64,000 bases of DNA, taken from positions 66,437,015 to 66,501,014 of the forward strand of contig NC_034409.1 of NCBI RefSeq assembly GCF_002078875.1, read 5' to 3'. Below, one piece after another: positions 11,014-24,412 of this stretch (its first letter is position 1; every line of letters starts with the position of its first letter). Under the pieces are notes generated by a model. It worked only from the letters and a program-made list of their open reading frames with translations, had not been told where the DNA came from and searched no databases. A program made the position numbers and the translations under genes. Origin of the DNA: Numida meleagris. Taxonomy: Eukaryota > Chordata > Aves > Galliformes > Numididae.

Positions 11014-14000
11014 TAAGTACTTTTTTTAAAATCCTGTCCCTGGTGTACAGGCAGTTTCATTGTTTTCCCTGATATTTTTGTGGGTCTTGAACAGATCAAG
11101 GAGGAAAAAATAGCACTTAAGACAACAAGTTGTGGTTGTGAAACCACAGTGACTCTCAGAAAGGCTTTGAGGGCAGCTGTAGGTCTCAGGACTGCTGTTA
11201 ATTAATGTTACAGATTTGATTAGATTTTAGTATGGCACTACTACTTTGAGCCTCTCTGCTTCACAGGGGTTATCATCAGTGAAGTCCACCCTCCTCTGAA
11301 ACAAGAAAATCCAGTGCAGTTCCACCAGTGAGTTCCTGATTTCCTGTAAATCGGGAGAATTTTGCCCTTTGGCTTCATCTGTGTTGGCCACCTGAAGCCT
11401 GATACCCCTCATATGTTCATGCATTTGGTGTGGGATGTAGAGTGCTTTTTTTTTCCTCTGCTATATTTTGACAGGCTAATTCACAGTGGAGGCCATTGAT
11501 CCCTGTGTCTGACACTCATCAGCTTGAATGACCACTGTGTAGCATGTGGAGGGGCCATTCAGACCTGAGCCTTAACTTACTCTAGCACTCTAGGTTAATC
11601 TGTTTCACTCTGCTAAGAGCAAGGTTGAAAGTTGACTCCAAAGAGCAAAGGAGGTGAAAACAGTTTTGAAAATGGGTGCACAGTGCATACAATATGTATC
11701 TAGAAATGCCATTTTATAATCTCTTCATTCCTTTCCTGCCATCATTTTTGATTTCCCTAACCCAGACTATTCATTAAGTATTGAAACATATGGTAATAAG
11801 AATTTGTATAACAGGAGAAGTGGTGATTTTAAAAGCAGATTCAGTTAAGCAATAGGTGATGTATTTAAATTGGGAGATCTTGTAGTTGGATGACTGAGGG
11901 TGGGGTCAGGAGTTACCTCTGCAGGGATTGCCCATGTGCTGGAATGTGTTCTCACATGCTGTGATAGTGGTGTTCTTGTGGGGTGTGTGTGTGTGTGGGG
12001 GGGGGGAAGCTGGGGGTTTATGGGGCAAAAACCGATTAGGGTGATCAGCCTTTGTCCCATCTCCAGGGGACTGCTTTTCAGGTCAATCAGGAGAAATCTT
12101 TGTGGAATGTAATAGGATTTGCTGAGTGATCAAAAACTTAACCTGGAGCCTACAGGCTGTTCTTGTAGTATTTAACACACATGCACGAAAAGAAGGATAA
12201 CCTGCGTTGCTTTCCCCCCTACTCTTTAAGCAAAAAATAAACATTCAACACTGGCAAGAGTCTTATACTGTACTTATGTTGATTTTAATTGGGTAGTTTA
12301 AAAAAAATCATGTGAGAATAGTCTCAGTGCACATAAACTTGTGGATGCAGTAACCCTATTGTTCAGCAGGCATGTACCAGCGTATGTGATACAGTATCTC
12401 TTGAAATTACACCTGTGGTATAAAATAGGTGAAGAAGCTGAGCCTTTCATTGATTTCATTGATGTATATATTTCCATGGCTTTTCTTTCAACAGTACTAG
12501 TAGGAAATCATGAAGTTTGTGTGTAGTTTTATCACCTTTGTATCCACTCAATCCTTACATATAAAGAACACTGAAATCATGATCAAGTGCAGTAGATGTA
12601 TAAAAGTGGACTCTTTAAGACACCATTTAAGTCTGTGAGATGAGAACTTCCTGCTCATTCAATCATACACATGAGCTCCTGGTGTAAAGAGAGTGGCAGA
12701 AGCCTTCCATATGGCGAAGGCAGCAGTCATGTCAAATGTGTATCCCCTTGCTGAGTTCTTCGGTCTACCTGTGGTGTGTTTTTACTCAAAGTGAAATAGT
12801 TCTTCGGTAAAGTACCAATTGTGCAGATTGCTCTGCGAGAAAGGACCTTTATGCTTGCTCTCGAAACAGTGTGGAAGCTGATGAAGCTTTGCATGCGGCA
12901 GTCTACACATGTGTCTGGCAGGACTGTGGCCAAAGTTCCCTGGCTCGTGATCTGAGAAGAAAGAGTCCATCCTTCAAATGGGAAGAGGCTATTTTTTTCT
13001 GCTGTTGTGTATATATAAAGCCAGAGCTTGTCTTTGTTTGAAAATAATTTTGGTATTTCTTTTGTTTGGAGCATACCATGTCATAACGTCATCTGAGTTT
13101 AGCACAGCACTTGCTTTCAGTGTCGGAAAGCCAGAGCTCTCATAAAGATTTTAAATTGTCTGATAATATTTAATTAGTTTGTAGACTGTGTGTGCTTGAA
13201 TAGTAAGCACTTCTGAAGAGCTTGCACCTTTAAAAAAAAAAGTGAAGTACACTGATAATATTGCAGAGCGTAGAGAGGTTTAAAATTATTGGAGCACTTA
13301 ATTTTTTCTATAATTGCTTCAATTTGAAGGGAACTAGGCAAAATACCAAGCTGAAAATGAGTTGCATTAATCGAAAAATTCATCAGTCAGAAAGTAGGAT
13401 TTAAACCAAAATGCCCAATTAAAACAAAAACCACACTAACATAGTTGGAGCAGAAGCCTTAAAGTGATGAGGCTTCTATTCCTCTGTGCTGGCTGTTGAC
13501 TTCTGAGGATTTTGGAGCAGCCTCGTGCGTTCATCTCACCAAGGACGGCCAAGCAGTTGAGAGAGAGCCTGAGGCGTGCTGCTTAGAGCAGAAAGCAGCA
13601 CAGGGAAACCTTCTTGCTATGCACTGCAGTGGGTAACCAGGGTGAGCATAGATCAGCTAGAGGTTAAAATTCTTTTGTAGTAAGCTGACAATAAGCTAAA
13701 ATATTTAACACCACTGTGCGTAGCTTATGTTGGGTATAAGGTTTTTGGTACTACACAATTATATTTCATAAGGATTTCTTTAAAACAAGAAAAATGAAAA
13801 AAGTTGTCTCACTTGAAAGATATCACAGGAACTAAAACAAAAATGAAGCATATTGCTGCAGTTCAAGGCTCTTCTTAAATTCTGAAGTCAATAAGTTTAC
13901 CATCAAAGTCTAATTTGGCTGATAGTCTGTTTTTTTTTCTGGTCTGTCTTAAATTTAGCATAAGCACTGGCTGTTACTAAACAAGGGAAAGCTAGAAAGA

Positions 14001-15387
14001 AATTGTTTGTTTTTGAAAGAGGATGACTTATTAGCGTGTGTATTCTACATCACTGGAGCACAGTTGATCCTGGCAAGTGAGTCTGGACTACATATGGTTC
14101 CAGTACATCATGTGGTAGGCTTTCGTATACTAGGTAGCACGAGGTTGTAGTGAGTGAGTAGTGACAAATGTAGGGGGAAGGAACTTGAGGCGTTCTCTGT
14201 TCTGTATGGAATCTGAGACCGTGTGGTGTGCTGGTCACTGCTGTTGTGCCATGAAGGCAGCACCACTTGCATATTGTCTGTGATCCCTGGGATGGTAGCT
14301 GTCTTCACAGGGTTGCTGGCTACGGCAATTTCTTTGCCTCAGCTCCCCACCTGTGTAGTTGCAAGTCTGCATCCTCTGCTTCCCTGTGTCCCTTCTGTGC
14401 TATACACATCACCAGTTTTCCACAGCTCAGGAGCATTTCAGCTTGGGTCTAGCCTGCTACAGGTAGTATTCAGCTACTGACCCGAGGTAGTACTCTGTGA
14501 AACACTTCTTACAGTTGTGTGTTTTATTCCAGAAATGTGTACAATAAACATTGAAAAATTTCAAAATCTGAAGTGCTCAATAGCAACTGTAGATGTCATA
14601 ATTGTATACCAGCTGTTTACAAATATGCTCTGCTTCCATTCTTTTCTTCCCCTTTCTTTTTTACCTCCCTCTCTTGCTGGTGGTACTATTAATCATCCAC
14701 AGGAGTGAATGTATTCTGCAAGTTGCTGTGCTGGAGGTTAATGCTTCAAATAGCCATGAGTTTGTTGTTTTTTTTCCCTTTCTCACCTGCACCTAAGCTT
14801 ATCCTCCATGCAAAATGAAAAGTAGTGAGAGGAGCAGCACTGATGGTTAGCTATTTTGTAATTCAGCTGCATTTTGATTAGCCTGTGCTCAGTTTGCTTG
14901 GGTGGATGCAAATTCAGAGAAACGTAACTCCCAACTATGTTTTTGGAGGAATTTTGCCATTTGCTTTTTATATTGGGAACCAAATTCCTGCTATTAAGCA
15001 GTGGAAGTGAGATGGGGGGAAATAAGGCGGTCCATTTTTGAAACTGTGTTTTTTGAAGGGAATTTTTCATCTTCCACTTTTTTGTTTGATAGTATTGTTG
15101 TCCTGGCTTTGGTTTTGTTACTACTTAGTGACTGTTACTTGCTTTAAAGAAGTACAGAGCTGCCTTGTGTGATCTTTTATTGTCTCTCCTGTACTTTTAT
15201 TTCTTTATTGTAAATCTGTGAATACCTGTGAATGTTCCCTAACGCGATATCTGTTCTGGAAATAAGTATTTTGGTGCAAATACAATAGTGGGTCACCAAC
15301 ATTTCAATCATTAATCCTCCACTAAGCCACATTAACATGTGGAATGCATTCTGGTTCCTTTTGGCTTTAGAAATTTTTTTGCTTCCT
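11014..15387. other. Non-coding stretch, no gene seen
   Basis: No exon with paired splice sites was found. The stretch contains the GT/G tract at 11983-12025 and short A-runs near 13240. The open frames around 12.7-13.1 kb and 14.1-14.5 kb are unrecognised and probably chance. Confidence 0.6.
11983..12025 (+). repeat. (GT)n microsatellite running into a G-quadruplex-prone G tract
   Basis: Alternating GT from about 11983 passes into ten G residues (11997-12006), then GGGGG (12012-12016) and GGGG (12022-12025) separated by five-base loops. The GT part can adopt left-handed DNA and the G part fits the canonical four-run G-quadruplex pattern. GT and G tracts of this kind are often length-polymorphic. 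Confidence 0.7.
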
Positions 15388-15450
15388 CATGGAATCACAC
15401 AATATGTTAGGGACCTGTGCAGGGCATGTGGCACAACCCCTGTACTGAAA
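15388..15450 (-). repeat. Probable decayed CR1 3' end
   Basis: On the plus strand the sequence runs CATGGAATCACACAATATG, then GTTAGGGACCTGTGCAGGGC, then GGCACAACCCCTG. This resembles the reverse complement of the CR1 3' end: an AATCATAGAATCACAGAATG-like tail, GGGACCT, then a stretch ending CCAACCCCCCTG. Divergence is high and no alignment could be run, so this is tentative. If right, it explains the start of the open frame at 15337-15738, which should not be taken as a gene. Confidence 0.4.
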
Positions 15451-18400
15451 AGAAAGACTGGCTTTGAAGTCAGGTCTTGTTTAGAAGTTAAATCAAGTTG
15501 CTCAAGTCATGAGTCACACCAGGCTCCTCTGAGGATTATGCGCCAAGCAGATAAAGTATGGTTGTACAAATTTTCTCAACACAGTTGGCTGTATGAACTT
15601 CCACAGCCACCCCTTGGATCAAGGCCTTGTCAGGAGGGTTCAGTGGTGGCCGGAGATGTAGACAGACTGCGTGCTCCCTGCTTCCTCTGTCAGCACTCAG
15701 AACCTCCTGCATCTCATCTCACAGTGCTGAGTGGCTGATGGCTGCTAGTACCCAGCCCCTGAAGAGGCTTCATGGAGTATGCAGCTGAGATGTGTGGTAT
15801 GTCTTACAGTAGAAGACTTTATTTTTAATGTGAATATGGATGTACTCATCCGCACACGCACTAATCTTTTTGAATCCTGCCAAGCTCTTTTAGGCGGTTT
15901 CTCAAGTTAATTATATGTTAGAGTGTTTGGATCTTTATACTTCTTGAAAAAGTGTTTTAAAATGTTATATGCCATTTAACTATATGTCTTGCAATAGGAA
16001 AAGAAGTGAACATGAGCAAATGATCTCTGCACCATTTACTGTCTCTCAGTAATGCCCTTGAACTGCAGAGCATTTTTATCAGGATGTCATGTAAAATATC
16101 TTGCTTCTGAGTATGGGAGTAAGAGGGGGAAAAGGTTCTTCCTGATTTACTCATTTTAATACAGAATAAGCATCAGTGCAACCTCTGTCAAGCACTGTTT
16201 TTAGAGCGGGGTGCTTAATGCACTGTTACTGACTCAATCCACTGAGGATCTCATGGGAAGATCTGTCAGTCCAGTTTGAGTAAGGTACGGCCTTGTTAGG
16301 GGAGTTGTTTTTCCAGTGTTTTCAACCAATACTGAATGGTTGTGGACTACTTAAGAGCCTGTGCATGGTAGCGGTGAAAAGTGGTTCTTGAATTTGTTAT
16401 CCTGAGGTTTGATTTTTTTTTTGAGAATCTGTAAGGTTTCTACAAAGCAATGAAGATCATAACATAATTTGCCAACTACTGATCTGTCTTAGAATCAATG
16501 AACTAAAAGGGAAGGACTGTCACACAGTTCCTGTGTAATGACTTCAGAGTGGCACCAGAGTGGGCTGACGCAGTGTAGGGCGGTCACACTTCTTTTCTAG
16601 TGCTTGGCGGTTGTGTGGGGAGCCTGAGCGAAGCACTGAGCTGGCTGCAGCGTAGTTTACTTCTAATTGGCACACACTGTCACACAAGCATCAGGAACTG
16701 TCCTACTGATGTACCAACAACATGAGGCTGAGGGTCAAAGGGAGAAAACTCTTTCAGTGTATGCTGGCTTTTGCTTTGGGTCCTTGCTTGCACTGCTTTG
16801 GTCTGAGCTGACCCTGCTTTGTGCAGGCAGTGGAACCAGTGGCTTGCTGGGTTCCTTCGTACCGGAACTTTTTCGTGATCCTATGGAAGGAATTGTGGAA
16901 ATGAAGCATCTTTTTAAAATACCTCAGTTGTGGGTTGCTGTTTTGTTGGTTTTTTCCTAGTTCCAGTGTCTGAGGTAACTAGAGGAGGTATTTTCCTCTT
17001 TAGAAGGCGGCTGGATGGAAACTTGGGTTCTGGCTGTAGGATTCACTTTCTGGAGAATGCAGCCAGCCCACATGTGTGAACTGGATTTGTGCACCGTAGT
17101 GGCAGGTGAGGAGTATGTGGAGCCTGTAATTGGTGGCAGTGGGAGTAGCTGCCCAGTAGGAGCTCTGAGTGCCAGCTTTGGGCTGAAATACAAAGAAGAG
17201 ACATGTAGGGAAAACCCTGTTATGGGGGGTTATTCTGTCTCTAATGACACAGATGTAGTTGTGTCTGCTTTGGAGCCCAGTGGGGGCAAGAATTTTTTTT
17301 GCAGAATTGTGAAACTGTGCTGCGGGAGGATATGGATATAGAAAGCAGTAAAACAAGTGAGTGGAAGAAAAGTCCCTCAGGGCTGCTGAATGCCCAGATG
17401 TAGGCACAACCTGGAAGCTCTGTTTTGGGACACTTGAAGTCTGTGGGCTATAGGCTGTAAGCAGTTGGGAATCTACACCGGACAATCACTCTATGTTTGA
17501 CTCTCTTCTGTAGTCACTTGCTGCACATGGGCTCCTAGTTATCCTCAGGGGATAGGGAATGGATGGGCCCTTCTTCAGCCTTCGTATGACTCTTCATGCA
17601 GCCTCTTGAAGTCTTTTTGAAATCTGTTTCGCATAGCTGTGTGAACTGTAGAGTGGGCTGTAGAGTGTAGCTGAACCGCTGATGCTTTACATAGAACATG
17701 CCACTTGGAGATGAACAAACTTCAAGCTATTTGATAACTTGCATTGTCATTAAAAATGTGCTAAATATCATCATTGTATTTTATTATTAGACTTCTGTTT
17801 GCAGGAATGGCTGTTGTTGTAAAGTTAATAGAAATCTTCTCTGAAGTTAGAGCCTGCTTTAGAGTGATGTGCTACACTGGACTGATCACTGTTGTACTGA
17901 AGTGTGTGCAGGTTGTGCTGTGTGAGTGCTGTTCCTCTGTGACCTTCACAAACATACTAGGTGAGGCTTCTTGAGGCTCTCCTACTGTGTAAAGCTGACA
18001 CGCAAAACTAACGGGGAACCGGGGAATACTGACAAAGGATCAGTGATGTGGGTTGAGATGCAATTTGTAAATGACAAGGAAAAAAGGCCGAACATTTTAA
18101 AAAAAAAACTATCCTCTGATCTTTGTTTTTAAAATAGTTCTTATGGTATTTCTTAGGAACTGTGGGTCTGAGCCATGCACTGAGGTCTCCGTGCTTTTGT
18201 AGAACCCGGAACAGCAGGATTCCATGGTACCATAGAGCTTTGTCCACCGAGACTCGGCTGTAGGCTTGGATGCTGCTGCTGTTTGCGTGCTCCTCTGAGC
18301 TGCCCTGGACTGGAGCCCTGGTTTCACTTCTGCTTCAGGGCAGGGCTGTGCTCTGACAGGCTCTCTGGTGCAAGGGGCTGTTCTGTGTGGATCCAGACTC

Positions 18401-18740
18401 AAGACCTATAGTGCAACTTGCATAGTAACCCCAGTGTTGTGTTAGCACTTTGACTTTTGCTCCTGAAGCCTGGTCATACTCGCATTAAAGCTCATACTTG
18501 CGCTGAAGATGGCAACAAAACCCTTCTTCATTGTGAACAAGACTTGATTTTAAGAGGCACCATTAGAGTTGCTTGTGTGCTTCTTCATGGGCTGTAGGAT
18601 TTGCATAGCCTCGTTTGTTTAATCTTACAGGCTAGTTATGGGCTTACATTCTTCAGTGTCTTGCTGGTTTGTTTTATCGAAGTGATGGGCAGGCCTTTCC
18701 CAAACAACTCTGATCCTCTAATTGATCTGGTTTTGGAGCT
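15451..18740. other. Non-coding stretch, no gene seen
   Basis: Overlapping open frames on both strands near 17.0-17.5 kb (the longest about 160 codons, minus strand) lie in a slightly GC-richer patch, but give no recognisable domain and no convincing acceptor/donor pair. Nothing else is supportable. Confidence 0.55.
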
Positions 18741-18757
18741 CCCATTGAATTCAATAG
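18741..18757. repeat. Ancient amniote repeat relic core
   Basis: CCCATTGAATTCAATAG is a near-palindromic core of the CATTGACTTCAATGG type. It is preceded by CTGATCCTCTAATTGATC at about 18709-18727, which also resembles the GATC-rich flanks of these elements. Short and decayed. Confidence 0.4.
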
Positions 18758-21700
18758 ATGTTCTGAGTGTGGAACAATTACAGCATCAGGACAATGTCTA
18801 TTTAAGCTCAGTCAAGTCATATGAAAGTGTCTTTTTTCATCCTTTCCAGCACAAAATTGATTTCATGCTTTTCAATCTCTTGGGGTATTTATTAAACCAT
18901 TATTTATTCATTTAGCTACTTTAATTTTATACCCGAATGTAACTTGCTTCTCCAGAAGGAAAAGTAGGAAACATTTCTACATTTTCTTCCTCAAAGTACT
19001 GATGTTCTTGCCTCTTTTTTTTTTAAGGTGCAACACCACTGTGCACCTTGGAACAACAGCGGCTAACAGCTCTTAACAATAGAGGCAGGAATAATGGCAG
19101 GGGGTAGCAAGGACATGAAGAGTGTTGAAAAGCAATGTTCTTCAATGTTGGGAAAGTAATAAAAGGTCAGAGTGAAGCTCAATAGAAGAGCCATTATGAA
19201 GGGAGTAGGCAGAATTCTGGTTTTATGTTGCTGTCAGGAGTTTGGATTTGTTTTCTTTCCATGCTGACAAATTTTATTTAGTTTAATTGGGATTATTATT
19301 CTTATTTGCTTTAACCCATGCAGCTTTACTAAATGTGATTTTAAATATCCACAACTGTAAAAGGCTACATTTTAGGCTTTCTCTTTTTCTGTTTTATTTT
19401 GAACCTTACGTATAATGAATGCTTAACTAAGAATTATTGTTTAGTATTTGTTCAGAGCCAGGATGTGCTACCATAATACAAACTGAGTGACAGCATGCTC
19501 TGTTGTTAACTCCCTAACCCCTGTAGGACTGTTTGGAGAAGGGTGGGTGCTACTGAATGTATTCTATGTACTGTTCAAAAGTCCTTGTCATCCATTGAAA
19601 TCCACAGTGTCTGCAGTTGGTGCTGAAATCTCCGTTGACCTCCATGCCAGCAAAACTAAATCAGCTGTGAGTGCTGACTGACTTTCTTGCATTTAATGAA
19701 TTTGAAAGATATTTCTGCCCCCATTAGTTATGGTGAAAGTGTGTTTTGATAATAGGACCATTAAAAGAAAACATGTATGGCTTAAAGAGATACCTAGTGG
19801 GTAGTGATGCTAGAATGCATCTTCACTTTCCATGGTTTTAAGCTAAGAAAACAATTCTGTATAATGAGGGGCCCATGTAAAGCACAGCCTTCTCTTTCCT
19901 CCAGCATTTACAGAAGTTCTTTCTCTCTGCTGCTGTGGAATTAAACACTATAGCTCTCACTTACCTCAGAAGCAGGTGAACTGTGCCACAGACTGCCTGG
20001 AAATCCCCAGCTTGAAAGTCTTACGATGAGCCCCATATGCAATCCACCACTGCCATAGCAGAAGTTATGCTTGAATGTAAGTGGCAGCAAGTGCAACAGC
20101 TGACAGATTGGGGACCTGCATCTTTTGAGCAGCAAATGAACAACTTATTCCTTCACCGCTTCCTTTTCCATTATGCATGGAGAGGAGTTTTCTATTTTCT
20201 TTTGTGTCTTCATTTGTTTTTGCCAAGTGCACTTACCAGAGGAATGAGTACCCTTCCTTGCCTTCTGTGGATATCAGCATTCTGAAAAATGATCATGAAA
20301 TGCACTGGGACTCTCCTCTGGGTTCAGAGGTTGGAATTTTGAAGAATTTAATTGAAAATGTACGCAAGATTTTCTTTAAGTTTACCTTTTTCCTCCTGCT
20401 TTTTCAAGTTTTTTTAAATTCAAGTTTGTTAGACTAACATGTTTCTTAAAATTTGTTTTGTCACTGGGAAAAGGAAATGTTTTCAATATTTAAATCTAAT
20501 TGAAGGCTGTGACATATCCTTTTTCTTTCCTTTTTTAACCGCTCCAAACATGTACTTTTCACATTCCTTTTTCACTGTCTAAATTTCCCCTATGCCCTTT
20601 CTGGTTGATTTTTATTAGTGTGGTACATTCCTTTTATGGAGTTCTACATTTAAAATTTTTTGTTCTTCTGTGGTTTCTCAAGATGGGAGTCATGGCTGCC
20701 TGCATCTGTCTCATTTTAGGTACCACTGCATATTGTCTTTTAAATGGGAAATTGGTCTCATGTCCTTCCCCTAGGGAAGAAGCAAGGTACCAAGTTCTCT
20801 CTTGCCTTAACCAGAGCTGCTGGTAGAAGCATACCAGGGAAAACTTCTTCACATGTTGTGGTGCTTGATAGTGCTGTTCAGTGCACGTGCTGTGAGTGAG
20901 AGCCCTGCGCTTGCCTTGTCACAAGATGCTTTGGGATTATGGTCTCTGTGGTCTTTAAGTAGCACACTGGTCCTGGGTGGAAGAGTTTACAGACTGTTCT
21001 GGAAGATATATTCTTTGCACTTACATGTTAGACTTCTATGGAAGTTATGTATATTTCTTGCAAGATACAAATGATGGACTTGGTATTCATAGTGATTTAT
21101 CCCTCTATCTTCAATCCATTCTCCTGCACATCTCTTTTGCTTTCCTTGTTACTGAACTCCGGCGACCCTTTTTGTATTACCCTTGCACGCAGAGAACCAA
21201 AACCCGGTCCCTGGCCAATCATATTGAAACTCCTGCTTCTGACCACTCACTTCTGAAAGGCCATATACGGAATAGTTATACACCCTGTTATGAAAACAAA
21301 GAAGTACAGCCTCTCCTGTAGGCCAACCAATAGCAAGCATATGGGGAAGGGTCTTCCACGTTACAGCCCGAGTGCTCCATTATTCGCCTAATACAACACT
21401 TCCTTTCATTGCTATCATGTTAACTGTGTACTATAGCCATTGCTGTCCATGATGTATTATTTCAAAGCATCTTACTTTTTAAGAGAGAGTTGCTTAAAAA
21501 GCAATAAATTCCAAGCATGTGACCATTTGGTTGGTAAGTTTTTGAGTGCAGTCCTACCAACATAATGGAAGAGCAGATCCCATAGAACAATACAACAGAA
21601 GAATCATCTTCGCCACAGGGAAACTCTTGCTAGCAAAATCAATCTTGATAGTTGTTTCTGTGCTTTAGACGAAATTAATAGGCCAAGGTTGGAAGTCTAA

Positions 21701-24382
21701 TCCCATGTTAAAAACACTTTTCATGGCACCATGAGCTGTATATCATGCTTTCTTGTGCAGTTGTGACCATTTTTATGTATCAATACACTATGATTCACTA
21801 GTGTACACACAAGCCAAAATGAAATTTTAGGGCTGTTACTGAAAGCCAGGGTTCTTTCTGTAGTTTAGCGTTTTCAGTTGTGGTTGTTTTATTTTTTATT
21901 TCATTTTTTAGTAAGATGATTATATTTTCTGTCTCTATCACAGGTTTACTTCTACATTTAAGTAAATTGCTATTCTGCAGTGCCTACTTCAAGGATTACG
22001 GGGAAATTTAGCTTGGGCTTTTAATACAATGAAATGACTGTTTTTTAATCTAATTGCAGTTTGTTTAATTTTATGTCCCGCTTAGAGCTTTAAACTTGTA
22101 AAACACTGTAAAGTACTGGGAGTTCTTGTACTTCCTAATTCTGTCTGGCATTTTCAACAATTCTTTCACTATCTGTGAGGGTATGGCTCCTAGCTCTGCC
22201 AAGATGGGCTTAAAGGCCAGTCTTCTCCATTGGTATGAATAGGAGACTTTCCCTGGGTTTGGGGGAGTTGATTCAGACCTTACTGCTTTATTGCTTCACC
22301 TTCACAAGCTGAATTCCAGGCAGTTCTCCATGGTAAAAATCTTGGTGCTATTGAAGTCAGTGGGCTATTTGCTGTGGAATTCAAAGGAGCCCAGATTTTA
22401 GCTAGAATGCTTAATATCTCATGATTTAAAATAACCTATTTTCAGCTCTAGGATTTGACTTGGACATTCTGCTTTGAAACAGACATGGGAGATTAAGATG
22501 GAAGGAAATTTCCGTACTGAAGCTTGATTAAGGTCAGAGTTACTATTAGATGCTTGGTATTAACTACAGCTGTATAGGACAGAATTTATCAAAGTCTGCT
22601 ATTTGCCTATTAAAGGAAAGCTGCAACATCTGTGAGTTACAGGAATACCACTCAGGTGGTACTTCACATCTTGTTTTGTGGATACTTAATTTTCATTAAT
22701 AAAAATACATATATTTGTTGCAAGAAGGAAACAAACAGTGGATGAGGAAGGGGTAAACTTAAGTGTATGTTTATATATAAGAAGTATTTTAAGAGGCAGT
22801 ATTTCATATGTTTGTGAGCCAGCCCAACTGAAAGAATCCTGATAAATCTGATGATTGACTTGTGGAAGCAGTGGGAGCCCTAGGAGGTGCTCCATCTGTG
22901 AGCTTTGTAATTCTCTTGTAACTCTCACTCCATCACCAAAATCAAATGGGAATCACATCTATATAGGCATCCAGAAAACTCTAAGGTAATTCATGCATCT
23001 GATAAAGAACTTAACTCATAAGGTCTTTGTATGAAAATATATATTAGAATATGTGCCTGTGCATATTTTCATTTATTACCTTGGTCTACACATATGATAT
23101 TCTCCACTCCAGAATTTCAGAAAGTCCAAGATTGCTCTATATTTCATAAAGCTTTAATTTTTTAAAATCTTTTAACAATTACCAAGTAACTAAACTCTTG
23201 AACTGTTTTTGTCTGCCCCAGGGGTTTTTTGTCTTTCTCTATTTGTTGAAGGGAAATCTGAGCCTAAGAACACTAAAGAGGAAAAACATGTCTTATCTAC
23301 TTGTCACGGCATCTCTACTTTGCCATTCTTTGCCACCCAAATGTGACAGGGCAGCACAAAAATGTGTGAAGTCTGTCACAAATGGCAGCCAGAGCTGGGA
23401 ATTCAGGAAAATGAGCTTTGCCTCTTTGAGGCTTTTGCATTTAAATCCTCTGGAGTGCTGAGTGCCTTCTGAAAGGTTCCGCTGCGCCTGCTCAGCATTA
23501 GTACACTGGCGATGTTCACCCTTTGGGATTCAGACTGTAAAATATGTATCTTCCATGTGGAACCCCTTGTAGGATGTCTGGCAGGGGAGAACAGGACATG
23601 TTCCCTATACTCGCATGTATCTCATTTAGTTGATACACCGTATGTTACAAATCACGCCCTTTGTTCTACGCTGTCAGAACAGCATGGCCCAATGCAATGG
23701 AAGCATTTTCTTAGAATTGAAAAGGTGTTCATGATTCCATGATGTGTCTCCTTGATTCTTCTGTGAAGTGCTGTCTAGTTGTGTCCCACATCTGCAGGAG
23801 CTCACAATATGCAATGACTAAAGAGTCTTGATAGTGTGATAACACCAAGCATGTGGATGAAGTCACTGCACTGATCCTGTCCTAACACTTGGAGGAGAGC
23901 ATCTGTGCACTAGCAGAGGTGAGCTGTTTTAAATTACCAAGTGGGACTCCAGGTGTGTTGTCAGTCTTGCAGCCATTCAGTGCATTAGATTCCAATCCAT
24001 CTCCAAACCTGCCTGTCTGCATGTCTGTCATATCTGTGTGTGATTCGGATTTCACTGGCAGTACCCCAGCAACACCAGCCCTCCCCCTGCTATAGTTAGG
24101 CCCTTCTGACTGAAGCACCTACATGTGACCCCCAAGAAGCTCTGTTTAGGCAAGACAGCATTGTTGTAGGTTTTGGAAAGGATAACTGTCTGTGCTGTTA
24201 TGTCCTGTCTTCTGGAGCACACAGCAGCATCTGCTCCTTTCCTTCCAGGAGATTAGGGTAGATCTGACATGTTCCCTCCCTCTTCTCCCTCTCCCAAGGC
24301 ACTACCTTTCACTTGCTTAGAGAGCAAGCTGCTTGTCTTTCATGTCAGGCGTCATGGGTAGAGTGAGGTATTGCGTCTGGAA
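18758..24382. other. Non-coding stretch, no gene seen
   Basis: No supportable exon. One more relic of the ancient repeat type lies near 22351-22364 (TTGAAGTCAGTGGG) with decayed flanks. A minus-strand donor-like site (GAG|GTAAGTGAG) lies near 19966-19974, but the open frame it would close is not protein-like and its acceptor is weak. Confidence 0.55.
22340..22400. repeat. Ancient amniote repeat relic
   Basis: CTATTGAAGTCAGTGGGC, followed by GAATTCAAAGGAGCCCAG, keeps the GAAGTCAGTGGG core and the AGGAGC...AG spacing of the relic family noted elsewhere in the window. Identification is by pattern only. Confidence 0.4.
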
Positions 24383-24412
24383 GGGAGGGGGCTGGAGGGA
24401 GAGGGGAGGGGG
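24383..24412 (+). other. Canonical G-quadruplex motif
   Basis: Five runs of three or more G separated by loops A, CTGGA, AGA and A form a textbook quadruplex motif in a purine-rich stretch. No TATA box, CpG island or transcript feature is visible beside it, so promoter function is not claimed. Confidence 0.7.

Noticed and set aside
15337..15738. 133-codon plus-strand open frame
   Set aside because: It starts across a probable decayed CR1 tail and shows no domain.
17000..17485. 161-codon minus-strand open frame
   Set aside because: The translation is rich in Ser, Thr, Pro and His without domain motifs, and a plus-strand frame overlaps it. It looks like chance.
19941..20135. Minus-strand open frame closed by a good GTAAGTGAG donor
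   Set aside because: The acceptor lacks a pyrimidine tract and the peptide is not protein-like.
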